Position numbers and translations under genes: made by a program | Origin: Clostridiales bacterium | Lineage (GTDB): Bacteria; Bacillota; Clostridia; Oscillospirales; Oscillospiraceae | Length of the DNA stretch: 64,000 nt | Assembly: GCA_003525905.1 (NCBI GenBank) | Contig: DQIA01000037.1 | Coordinates: 5,393 to 69,392 of the forward strand | Direction: 5' to 3' | Shown here: piece by piece, positions 8,763-16,099 of the stretch | Layout of the letters: every line of letters begins with the position of its first letter | Position numbering within the stretch: position 1 is the stretch's first letter | Notes under the pieces: generated by a model | The model's input: only the letters and a program-made list of their open reading frames with translations | Databases searched by the model: none | Told to the model about the DNA's origin: nothing

Positions 8763-8791
8763 ATGATACACCGCAGGTCCATAAATGTCAA
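8763..8791 (-). promoter_or_regulatory. Promoter of the DUF6110-ATPase operon
   Basis: Minus-strand -35 TTGACA (8786-8791) and -10 TATCAT (8763-8768) are 17 bases apart. About 75 bases of leader separate it from the DUF6110 start codon. Confidence 0.75.
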
Positions 8792-8830
8792 TGCTTTCCC
8801 GCCCCACTTTTCGAGAAAAATCCGCAATTC

Positions 8831-8858
8831 TTGACAAACGCAGGCCGCCCGTTATAAT
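8831..8858 (+). promoter_or_regulatory. Promoter of the orphan gene at 8884
   Basis: -35 TTGACA (8831-8836) and -10 TATAAT (8853-8858) with a 16-base spacer are followed closely by AAAGGAGGAG and the start codon, so the 5' leader is very short. Confidence 0.8.
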
Positions 8859-8883
8859 GAAAGCAGAAAAAGGAGGAGACCGC

Positions 8884-9591
8884 ATGAAACGCTTATTTAC
8901 CCGCCGGACCGCCGGGACGGATGCAAAAGTTGACCGGCTCGTCATGGAATACACCCGCCGCAGTGCGGCCTCTCCCCTGCTGCAGCATACGGAGCGGCTC
9001 GTGCTTGACCGGAGCGAGGGCATCGCACACCTCAGCTCCGTCGGCAAGCACACCGCCGAGCGCCGCTGCTCGCTCCCGTCCGCGGCGGCCCGCCTGCTCG
9101 ACACGCTCCCGCAGGGACTGCTATCGCCGCCTCTTGCCTCCGGGACGGACGATGCCGCGGCGCGCTATGCGCTCACGCTGCGCTGGTCGAACGGCGCGTC
9201 ACAGCGCATTACCGGCCGCTATGACTGCACGGGCCTTCCGGACGGCTGGGCAGAGCTTGCCGCCGAGGCAGATACCCTGCTGCGCTTCTATACGGAGGGC
9301 GAGCTGTTCGACCCGTCGCGCGCAGCCGCCGCGCCGGGGCCGCTGTTTTACTGCGCCGTGGAATTCGAGCCGCACGGCACATGCTACTCCTACCGCTCCG
9401 AGGACCGGACGCTGGAGGCCGGTGAGCTTGTGGTCGTTCCGGCCGGGCCGGATGCGCACGAGCTGCTGGGCAGGATTGTCGCGGTGCAGGCCTGCACGGC
9501 CGAGGACGCACCCTACCCGCCCGCGCAGACAAAACCGATTCTCCGCCGCGCCACCCCGCAGGATATTCTGGAGCTTGGCGAATTCGTGTAA
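8884..9591 (+). CDS. Uncharacterised 235-residue protein
   Basis: I do not recognise a named family. The protein has no signal peptide or membrane segment. The middle (about residues 85-140) holds LTLRWSNGASQRITGRYD, which could be a beta-rich fold. The C-terminal part (about 155-225) reads FYCAVEFEPHGTCYSYRSED, then LEAGELVVVPAGPDAHELLGRIVAV and KPILRRAT. This pattern of a small beta barrel with 'GDxVVVPvG..n....g.Vv.v' resembles domains that share folds with HIRAN or the PriA 3'-binding domain, but this is only suggestive. It is a single-gene unit with a strong promoter and ends at a bidirectional terminator shared with the sulfatase gene. Confidence 0.7.
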   Translation: MKRLFTRRTAGTDAKVDRLVMEYTRRSAASPLLQHTERLVLDRSEGIAHLSSVGKHTAERRCSLPSAAARLLDTLPQGLLSPPLASGTDDAAARYALTLRWSNGASQRITGRYDCTGLPDGWAELAAEADTLLRFYTEGELFDPSRAAAAPGPLFYCAVEFEPHGTCYSYRSEDRTLEAGELVVVPAGPDAHELLGRIVAVQACTAEDAPYPPAQTKPILRRATPQDILELGEFV

Positions 9592-9599
9592 GGATAAAA

Positions 9600-9642
9600 C
9601 AGGACCCGATGTGGCTTTCCGGTGCCGCATCGGGTCCTGTTA
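9600..9642. terminator. Bidirectional terminator between convergent genes
   Basis: AGGACCCGATG pairs with CATCGGGTCCT around a GC-containing loop (9601-9638). It sits between the stop codons of the orphan gene (plus) and the sulfatase gene (minus). Confidence 0.75.
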
Positions 9643-9646
9643 TTAC

Positions 9647-11653
9647 TTACGATTTTTTCGCCGGGACGGTCCAGTCCGGCGTCTGACTGAGGATCCTGAG
9701 CGTATCCGTGGCGGAGACCTGTGCAACAGACAGAATCTTGCCAGGACTGAGCGGCGTATCCGCCGCTGCCAGCGTTTGCTCGTCGATATACTCCGTCGGC
9801 ACCTGCTCGCCGTCGACCAGAATGACGCTGTACGGCGTGAAGTTCGTGCCGTGGACGGTCAGGCCGCCGTCGCTGCTGCTCACGCCGGTGAGCGTGATCT
9901 CGTCGACGCCGAAGTGCAGCTCCATCGGCTGCACCGCCATCTCCCCGCCCGTTGCATAGTGCTTGCCATATAGCATGTCATACTCCAGCATGCACAGGCC
10001 GTTCTGGAAGGTCTCGCTGCCGGTCTCATCGTAGCCGTGGCTCTGATGATAGCGCAGGATCGTGCCGTCGTGGACGCCGAAGCGGTCGAGCACCATGGCG
10101 GCCAGCTGATAGGCCTGCACATCGCGGTCGGTCTTTTTGGCGTGGAAATTCGTCCAGATAACATATTCCGTGGACTGCACGGTGCCGCAGCTCAGCTCGT
10201 CCTGCGTGATGCCGAAGCTCGGCAGATGATCGCCGTAGAATACGACGACCGTCGGCTCGCTGAACGTGGAGAGCCGGCGCACAAGGCGCGCGACAAAGGC
10301 ATCCGTCTGCTTGAGCTGGTAGAGGTAATATTCCAGCCCGGCGCGGCGGGATTCGGCCTCCTCCCCCGAGACCCTGATGGTTCGCGCGCCTTCCAGCGGC
10401 GCCGTGGGATACTTGCCGTGGGGCTGCACGGAGACCGTGAAAACAAGATCACGGTCCTCGGTGGAGCGCAGCGCCTTCAAAATTTCCTCCGTCAGAACGA
10501 AATCCTTTGCCCAGCCGAGCGGATTCCGCTCGACGTCGTGCATGTATTCCAGCGACGTGAACGTCTCGAAGCCGAAATTGGCATAGACGCGGTCGCGGCT
10601 GTAGAATGTGGCGTTATTATTATGGATGGCGTGGGTGGAATAGCCCGCGCTCTGCAGCGCATAGGCCATGGATTCGCAGGTCCGGTTCTTGACGACGGTC
10701 TTGTAGGGATACTCCCCGACGCCGAAATGGTCGAGATTCATGCCGGAGAGGACCTCGAACTCGGTGTTCGCCGTGCCCGCGCCGATGGACGGCACATAGA
10801 ACAGGCCGCTGGAGCACGTCTCCTTCAGCCGCTCAAAATTTGGGACCGGATTTTCGCCGTATGTCAGGTCCTTCAGATAATTCGCGTCAAAGAATGACTC
10901 GAGCTGCACAAAAATGAAGTTCGGCGTGCGCACCCGGTCGGCAGGCAGGTCGTCCTGCTCGCTGAGGAGCACGTCGATCGCTTCCTGCGAATAGCCGTCC
11001 GGCTCGCTGATGCCCTGCGTCACCGCACTGGCGGAGAAGCAGTAGGCAAAGCCGTTGGAGTCGTAGGCATCCGGCAGATTGGGGAAATGCGAGGCCAGCG
11101 TCCCGCTGCGGAGGAAGGCGACCGTAAAGCCCGCGAGGATCACGCCGCAGAGCAGGACCTGCACGGCAGCGAAATAATAGGACGGGCGCGTCTTCTTCGC
11201 GCGCAGCCACAGGAGGACGATCACGCCGATGAGGGCCGCGATGCCCAGCATCAGGAGGATCAGCACCGGCTGGCTCATATAGATCTCGATGATGTCCCGC
11301 ACGGACGACAGCAGCCAGATATCCGGCGCAGTCAGCGGCGTGGCGCGGAAGCCGAGCAGGATGCAGTTGGCAAGGCCAAGCCCGATCCAAACAGCGGCGA
11401 ACAGCAGGAAGCAGAAGCTGCGCTTGCGGAACAGCAGCGAGAGAGACAGCGTGAATAAAATAATGAGAGAGTCATAAAAAAACTGCCACGGTCGCGTCAC
11501 CATATAGTGCAGGCCATCGCCGAAGGACCTGCGCGACAGGCATTCAAGCGCCAAATTGATGACGAACGCAGCAAGGATATAGCCCAAAAAACGGAGAATA
11601 TTTTCACGGTTCCATTCCTTTACCACTCGGCGGAGCGAAAAGGGACGCTTCAT
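9647..11653 (-). CDS. LtaS-like membrane sulfatase (phosphoglycerol transferase family) with extra C-terminal domain
   Basis: A 668-residue protein. The first ~200 residues carry about five TM helices. The extracellular sulfatase-fold domain has FIFVQLESF (metal site), the catalytic Thr in GAGTANTEFE, PHGKYP, and the metal-binding FYGDHLPSFG. These mark LtaS-type enzymes that move glycerol phosphate from phosphatidylglycerol to lipoteichoic acid or related glycans. The last ~95 residues look like an IPT/TIG immunoglobulin-like domain (ITLTGVSSSDGGLTVHGTNFTPYSVILVDG), an addition not found in standard LtaS. I prefer the ATG at 11653 (a GGGGTG site 8 bases upstream) to the ATG at 11659. Substrate specificity is inferred from the family. 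Confidence 0.88.
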   Translation of the reverse strand: MKRPFSLRRVVKEWNRENILRFLGYILAAFVINLALECLSRRSFGDGLHYMVTRPWQFFYDSLIILFTLSLSLLFRKRSFCFLLFAAVWIGLGLANCILLGFRATPLTAPDIWLLSSVRDIIEIYMSQPVLILLMLGIAALIGVIVLLWLRAKKTRPSYYFAAVQVLLCGVILAGFTVAFLRSGTLASHFPNLPDAYDSNGFAYCFSASAVTQGISEPDGYSQEAIDVLLSEQDDLPADRVRTPNFIFVQLESFFDANYLKDLTYGENPVPNFERLKETCSSGLFYVPSIGAGTANTEFEVLSGMNLDHFGVGEYPYKTVVKNRTCESMAYALQSAGYSTHAIHNNNATFYSRDRVYANFGFETFTSLEYMHDVERNPLGWAKDFVLTEEILKALRSTEDRDLVFTVSVQPHGKYPTAPLEGARTIRVSGEEAESRRAGLEYYLYQLKQTDAFVARLVRRLSTFSEPTVVVFYGDHLPSFGITQDELSCGTVQSTEYVIWTNFHAKKTDRDVQAYQLAAMVLDRFGVHDGTILRYHQSHGYDETGSETFQNGLCMLEYDMLYGKHYATGGEMAVQPMELHFGVDEITLTGVSSSDGGLTVHGTNFTPYSVILVDGEQVPTEYIDEQTLAAADTPLSPGKILSVAQVSATDTLRILSQTPDWTVPAKKS

Positions 11654-11688
11654 TTTCATCACCCCAGAAGTCATAATTCTGCGCTAAC

Positions 11689-11716
11689 AGTATAACACTT
11701 ACCCCGAAAAAAGCAA
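11689..11716 (-). promoter_or_regulatory. Promoter of the LtaS-like gene
   Basis: Minus-strand -35 TTGCTT (11711-11716) and -10 TATACT (11689-11694) with a 16-base spacer lie about 36 bases before the start codon. Confidence 0.6.
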
Positions 11717-11807
11717 GGATTTTTCCAGTTCTTTTCCAAAATTCAAAGTTTCGCCACAATTGAAAACAGTTTGTAACGAAAAAGCGGAGCCTATGTGAAT
11801 TTCCGGT

Positions 11808-11828
11808 CAAGAAATCGAAAATTTCTTG
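11808..11828. promoter_or_regulatory. Inverted repeat overlapping the -35 of the CobW operon (candidate operator)
   Basis: CAAGAAAT (11808-11815), five bases, then ATTTCTTG (11821-11828) form perfect 8-base arms. The right arm overlaps the -35 hexamer at 11826-11831, a typical repressor position. A metal-responsive repressor such as Zur is a guess from the gene content. Confidence 0.5.
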
Positions 11829-11854
11829 CAGGGACTTTACACGGGTGGTATAAT
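11826..11854 (+). promoter_or_regulatory. Promoter of the CobW/COG0523 gene pair
   Basis: -35 TTGCAG (11826-11831) and -10 TATAAT (11849-11854) with a 17-base spacer. The leader before the first gene is about 60 bases. Confidence 0.7.
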
Positions 11855-11918
11855 ATAGGATGAAATAACAGCCGAATGCCGCTTTGCGGCCTTCGTTTGG
11901 AAAGGAAGCAGAAAATTC

Positions 11919-13085
11919 ATGACTACCATTGACATTTACTCCGGATTCCTCGGCGCGGGCAAGACCACGCTCATTAAAAAGATGATCCGCGAGGCCTATC
12001 AGGGTGAAAAGATCGTCCTCATCGAAAACGAGTTCGGTGAGATCGGCATTGACGGCGGCTTCATGCAGGACGCCGGCATTCAGGTCAACGAGATGAACTC
12101 CGGCTGCATCTGCTGCTCGCTCGTCGGCGACTTCGGCCGCGCGCTGAAGCAGGTCATCTCCGACTATCACCCCGACCGCATCCTCATCGAGCCGTCCGGC
12201 GTCGGCAAGCTCAGCGACGTCATTGGCGCCGTAGAGCGTGTTGCGGACGAGAGCGTCACGCTCGGCAGCTTCATCACCGTGGCGGATGCCACGAAGTGCA
12301 AGGTCTATCTGAAGAATTTCGGTGAATTCTACACGAACCAGATCGAGACCGCCTCCGCCATCATTCTCAGTCGCACCGGCTCCATCTCCGAGGAGAAGCT
12401 GGCTGCCGCCGTGGCCCTGCTGCGCGAGCACAATCAGAACGCCGTCATCATCACGACGCCGTGGGACCAGCTCTCCGGCGCACAGATCCTCGAGGCCATG
12501 CAGAAGCAGCACACGCTCACCGAAGAGCTGGCTGACATGATCCGCAGCGCCCAGTCCGAGGAGGACGAGGAGGAAGAGCATCATCACCATCATCATGACG
12601 ATGACGGCGAGGAGGACGAGCATGAGCATCACTGCTGCCACCATCATGACCATGACGACGAGGATGAGCATCACTGCCATCACCATCACGATCATGATGA
12701 CAACGAGGAGGACCATCATTGCTGCCATCATCACGATCATGACGACCATGATGAGGACGACCACGAGCACCACTGCTGCCATCATCACCATCATCACGGC
12801 CACGACGCCGACGAGGTCTTCCAGAGCTGGGGCGTCGAGACGCCGAAGAAGTTCACCGAGGAAGAAATCCGCAATGCCCTCGCCGCACTGGACAACGGCG
12901 AGACCTATGGCATCGTGCTGCGCGCCAAGGGCATCGTTCCGACGGCGGACGGCACCTGGCTGCACTTTGACCATGTGCCCGGCGAGATCGACGTCCGCAC
13001 CGGCACGGCCGCTGTGACGGGCCGTCTGTGCGTCATCGGCTCGAAGCTGGACGAAAAGGCACTCGCCGCCCTGTTCGGCGTGTAA
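11919..13085 (+). CDS. CobW/COG0523-family GTPase with long His/Asp/Glu metal-binding region
   Basis: A 388-residue G3E GTPase: Walker A GFLGAGKTTL (residues 7-16), the COG0523 metal motif CICCSL (about 65-70), and EPSG (about 90-93). Between about residues 205 and 290 lies an extreme run of His, Asp and Glu with repeated HHCCHHHDHDD-like blocks including Cys pairs. A CobW C-terminal domain follows (GIVLRAKGIVPTADGTWLHF). Such proteins act as metallochaperones or metal stores, often for zinc. The usual guanine-binding NKxD motif is not visible; at its place the sequence reads LSRTG. It is probably cotranscribed with the second GTPase 10 bases downstream. Confidence 0.93.
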   Translation: MTTIDIYSGFLGAGKTTLIKKMIREAYQGEKIVLIENEFGEIGIDGGFMQDAGIQVNEMNSGCICCSLVGDFGRALKQVISDYHPDRILIEPSGVGKLSDVIGAVERVADESVTLGSFITVADATKCKVYLKNFGEFYTNQIETASAIILSRTGSISEEKLAAAVALLREHNQNAVIITTPWDQLSGAQILEAMQKQHTLTEELADMIRSAQSEEDEEEEHHHHHHDDDGEEDEHEHHCCHHHDHDDEDEHHCHHHHDHDDNEEDHHCCHHHDHDDHDEDDHEHHCCHHHHHHGHDADEVFQSWGVETPKKFTEEEIRNALAALDNGETYGIVLRAKGIVPTADGTWLHFDHVPGEIDVRTGTAAVTGRLCVIGSKLDEKALAALFGV

Positions 13086-13095
13086 GGAGGCTGCC

Positions 13096-14031
13096 ATGGC
13101 CATTCCCGTCTATGCCTTCACCGGCTTTCTGGACGCCGGAAAAACGAAATTCATTCAGGAGACGCTGGAGGACGAACGCTTCAACGCAGGCGAGCGCACG
13201 CTGCTGCTCATCTGCGAGGAGGGTGAGGAGGAATATGACCTCTCCGTCTATCCCTACCAGCATGTCTATCCCGAGGTGATCGATCAGGAGGCCGTTACGA
13301 CCGAAGAGCTTTCACAGCTGTTCAAAAAGCACCACTGCGAGCGCGTCGTCGTCGAGCTCAACGGCATGCTGCAGGTCGGCCCGTTCTACCAGAAAATGCC
13401 GGAGGACTGGCAGATCGCGCAGGAGGTCATGTTTGCGGACGGCACGAGCATTCTCGCCTACAACGCAAACATGCGCTCCCTTGTGGTGGACAAGCTCACG
13501 GGCTGTGAGATGGTCGTGTTCAATCGTCTTGCACCGGGCACGGACATCATGCCGCTGCACAAGCTCGCCCGCGCGCTGAACCGCCGCGTCGGCATCCTCT
13601 ATGAATACACCGACGGAACGACGCAGCCCGACGAGATCGAGGACCCGCTCCCCTTTGACATCAACTCCCCGGTCGTGGAGATCGGCGACGATGATTTTGC
13701 GCTCTGGTACCGCGACATCACGGAGGAGCCGAAGAAGTACGACGGCAAGACCGTCCGCTTCAAGGGACAGGTCGCCCGCCTGAAAAAGGACCGCGACGGC
13801 TACTTTGCGCCCGGCCGCTTTGTCATGACGTGCTGCGTGGAAGACATCGCCTTCATGGGTCTGCCGTGCAAATACGCCGACGCCGCTTCCCTGCACGCCC
13901 GCGAGTGGGTCACGGTCGAGGCGACGGTCTCCGTCCGCTTCCATGCGCTCTACCGCGGCACCGGTCCCATCCTGACGGCCATCCGCGTAACGCCCGCCGA
14001 ACCCGCGAAGAACGAGGTCGCAACGTTCTGA
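13096..14031 (+). CDS. CobW-like P-loop protein fused to a TIGR03943/YcgQ-like domain
   Basis: A 311-residue protein. The N-terminal ~185 residues are CobW-like with P-loop GFLDAGKTKF (about residues 10-19) and a VVVELNGM strand, but they lack the CxCC motif. The C-terminal ~120 residues (YDGKTVRFKGQVARL, then GRFVMTCCVEDIAFMGLPC) match the C-terminal domain of the TIGR03943/DUF1980 (YcgQ) family, which is linked to metal permeases of the YcgR type. The fusion joins two protein types usually encoded separately in zinc-responsive loci, so a joint role in metal delivery is likely. An AAGGAGG site overlaps the stop of the first GTPase. Confidence 0.82.
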   Translation: MAIPVYAFTGFLDAGKTKFIQETLEDERFNAGERTLLLICEEGEEEYDLSVYPYQHVYPEVIDQEAVTTEELSQLFKKHHCERVVVELNGMLQVGPFYQKMPEDWQIAQEVMFADGTSILAYNANMRSLVVDKLTGCEMVVFNRLAPGTDIMPLHKLARALNRRVGILYEYTDGTTQPDEIEDPLPFDINSPVVEIGDDDFALWYRDITEEPKKYDGKTVRFKGQVARLKKDRDGYFAPGRFVMTCCVEDIAFMGLPCKYADAASLHAREWVTVEATVSVRFHALYRGTGPILTAIRVTPAEPAKNEVATF

Positions 14032-14050
14032 ATCATGCCCTCGTATAGCA

Positions 14051-14089
14051 AAATCCTGCCGGAGTCAGCCACTCCGGCAGGATTTTTTA
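14051..14089 (+). terminator. Terminator after the CobW pair
   Basis: AATCCTGCCGGAGT pairs with ACTCCGGCAGGATT (14052-14084) and is followed by TTTTT. It also lies just after the convergent TetR gene stop. Confidence 0.88.
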
Positions 14090-14093
14090 TAGC

Positions 14094-14804
14094 TCAGTTT
14101 TCGTCCGCAGCTGCTCCCATGGTCGCAGCGAAGGCCGCTGCGGCATTCTGAACCGTCTCCGCAACGATGTTCTCAGCCACGTGATGCAGGTCCGCCTGCA
14201 GGACGCGTTCCACATAAGGGGCGTATTCCTTTTCCGGCACGCAGTAGATGCGGAAGCAGCACGAAAGGTAGCGACGGATCTTCCGCTCCATCGTGAAATA
14301 CATATCGCACGGGACGGACATGTAGCTCCGCGTGACACCGGCGGAGGCCAGCTCCAGCTCGAACAGCTCGCTGTCGTCCGCGCGTTTCATCCAGCGGGAG
14401 AAGATCTGGCGCAGCCGGGGCGTCATGCTCCGGTTGATGAAATCGGACGTCGACGGCAGCGAATACGCCGTGACATACAGGTCGCGCAGCGGCTCGGAGC
14501 ACTCCGCGATATGGAGCTGCAGCCCCGTCTCCATGGCATACAGCAAAAGCGGCGACTGATCCGCCGGGAGCATTTTCTCCGCGCGGGAAAACTGCGAGCG
14601 AAACATGATCTGCGTCAGGCGCAGCAGCAGCGCCTCTTTATTCTCAAACGCGGCGAAAAACGATGCCGGAGACATTCCGGCCTTGCGGGCGATCTGTGCC
14701 GTCGTCGTGCGCTCGTAGCCCTGCTCGAGGAAGAGCGTCATCCCCGCATAGATCATCTTCTGTTCGCGTGCAATTCCTCTGGCCTGCAGCCCATGACCCG
14801 GCAT
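14094..14804 (-). CDS. TetR-family transcriptional regulator
   Basis: A 236-residue regulator. The N-terminal HTH (residues about 15-60: MTLFLEQGYERTTTAQIARKAGMSPASFFAAFENKEALL) is a clear TetR DNA-binding domain. The C-terminal ligand-binding part is helical and not assignable. I chose the ATG at 14804 (AAAGGAG 8 bases upstream) over an upstream TTG. It is convergent with the CobW pair and far from any obvious target; it may be autoregulated. Confidence 0.9.
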   Translation of the reverse strand: MPGHGLQARGIAREQKMIYAGMTLFLEQGYERTTTAQIARKAGMSPASFFAAFENKEALLLRLTQIMFRSQFSRAEKMLPADQSPLLLYAMETGLQLHIAECSEPLRDLYVTAYSLPSTSDFINRSMTPRLRQIFSRWMKRADDSELFELELASAGVTRSYMSVPCDMYFTMERKIRRYLSCCFRIYCVPEKEYAPYVERVLQADLHHVAENIVAETVQNAAAAFAATMGAAADEN

Positions 14805-14953
14805 GGCACTCGCTCCTTTCAACTGAATATATGAATCAAAAATAAACTCCGGTCAAATGATATCACATGCTGTCGAATTTTGCAAGCGGGAATTTGTGGA
14901 TTTTCTTGGTATTCTCCTAGAATTATCAACTTTTCTCATTGTCTGCATAAAGC

Positions 14954-14979
14954 GATCCCCGGCCTTCCGGTCGGGGATC
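14954..14979 (-). terminator. Hairpin after the lipoprotein gene
   Basis: GATCCCCG pairs with CGGGGATC (14954-14979) just beyond the lipoprotein stop. The following T tract on the minus strand is weak (GCTTTA). Confidence 0.5.
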
Positions 14980-14985
14980 ACAGCA

Positions 14986-15837
14986 TTATACATTTTCCAC
15001 CGCCGCCGGGTGCCAGAAGCCGACGGCATCACGGACGAGGACACAGCTGCGCGTCAGCTCCCCTTCTCCGGCGGCATCGGGCGTCACGCCCCACGCGGCG
15101 GCAGTGTCCTCGGGGACGCGAAGTTTGCAGCGGAACGTGAAGCGCAGGCGGTTGCCGCAGAGCGATTCGACTCCGCTGCTCGCACCGTCGCGGGCCTCGT
15201 GGGCGCTCAGGCTCTGCACCATGGCTCCGGCAGCACTCTGGGCGATGGTCTCGTCCTCAGCGGACCCGGTCACGCCGACGGCGTAGAGGCTGCGCGGATA
15301 GGCATCCTGCTGCTCCAGCCCCTGCAGGGCTGCAGCGAGGTCCGCACCCTCCGGCTGGTCCAGCCAGACACGGCCGCCAGGTGCATCCATACACAGGGCG
15401 GAGACGCCCTTCCAGAGCGTGAGCAGCGTGCCGCCGCCCGCTGGCGAGCTGAGCGTCACATAGCTGTCAAACGAGAATTCCTGCACGCCCGGCGCTTTGC
15501 GCTCGACCCACTGCGCAGCATTGGCGGCATCGAGCACCGCAGCGACCGCAGCGGCGTCCAGCATGCCGCTATGCTCCAGCTCCCCGCTGCGCGACCACTG
15601 GCACAGGCACAGGGCCGCGCCGTCGTCTGCCAGAGCGGCCAGCGTCCCGGCATTGGGCAGCTCGACCGGCTCGGGCGGCTGCGTGGGGTTGGTCGGTGCG
15701 GCGGTCGGCTCTTCCGTTGCGGGCGGGTCCGTCGGGTCAAGCGGCAGCAGCCCGCCGTGCTCCGCCGGGCCTCGGGAACAGGCGGCAAGCGAAACGGCCA
15801 GCATCAGCGCGCACAGCGCGGAGATCAGCTTTTTCAT
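14986..15837 (-). CDS. Putative lipoprotein of unknown function
   Basis: A 283-residue protein with a lipoprotein signal peptide (MKKLISALCALML) and lipobox LAAC at about residue 20. A Pro/Thr/Glu-rich spacer follows (about 25-60), then a ~220-residue domain I do not recognise. It contains LCLCQWSRSGELEHSGMLDAA and, near the end, LRFTFRCKLRVPEDTAAAWGV. It is probably tethered to the outer face of the membrane. The ATG at 15837 fits the signal peptide best; two further ATG codons lie just upstream. It is divergent from the large multidomain gene. Confidence 0.75.
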   Translation of the reverse strand: MKKLISALCALMLAVSLAACSRGPAEHGGLLPLDPTDPPATEEPTAAPTNPTQPPEPVELPNAGTLAALADDGAALCLCQWSRSGELEHSGMLDAAAVAAVLDAANAAQWVERKAPGVQEFSFDSYVTLSSPAGGGTLLTLWKGVSALCMDAPGGRVWLDQPEGADLAAALQGLEQQDAYPRSLYAVGVTGSAEDETIAQSAAGAMVQSLSAHEARDGASSGVESLCGNRLRFTFRCKLRVPEDTAAAWGVTPDAAGEGELTRSCVLVRDAVGFWHPAAVENV

Positions 15838-16027
15838 CTCCATCATCCTTTCGTCAAAAATCGTAAAATATGTCAGCGAGTGTATTTGCTCAAAACCGTT
15901 CTATCTATTCAGACGCGATTTCTGCGCATCCGTTCCGCTTATTTTGCGTTTCTTTTTCTGGGCAGCACCGCACAATTGCAGCTTCGGCCTTCACCGAATG
16001 CTCTCGCTGAATTATGCGGCGCTGCCC

Positions 16028-16056
16028 TTGTTTTAACCGAAAAATTCTATTATAAT
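16028..16056 (+). promoter_or_regulatory. Promoter of the three-gene HD/nucleotidyltransferase cluster
   Basis: -35 TTGTTT (16028-16033) and -10 TATAAT (16051-16056) with a 17-base spacer, about 40 bases before the start codon. Confidence 0.6.
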
Positions 16057-16099
16057 AAGGGTATGTTTTGGAAACGCATGTACGGAGAGGATGACTGCC

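Noticed and set aside
12580..12800. A repetitive CAT/GAC-rich stretch that could be read as a tandem DNA repeat
   Set aside because: It is the in-frame coding sequence of the His/Asp/Glu metal-binding region of the CobW protein; the repeats are irregular at the DNA level.
16091..16099. ATG at 16091 as the start of the giant fusion gene
   Set aside because: It directly abuts the GGAGAGG site, leaving no spacing, while the in-frame GTG at 16100 has a nine-base spacing. The upstream start is still possible and adds only three residues.
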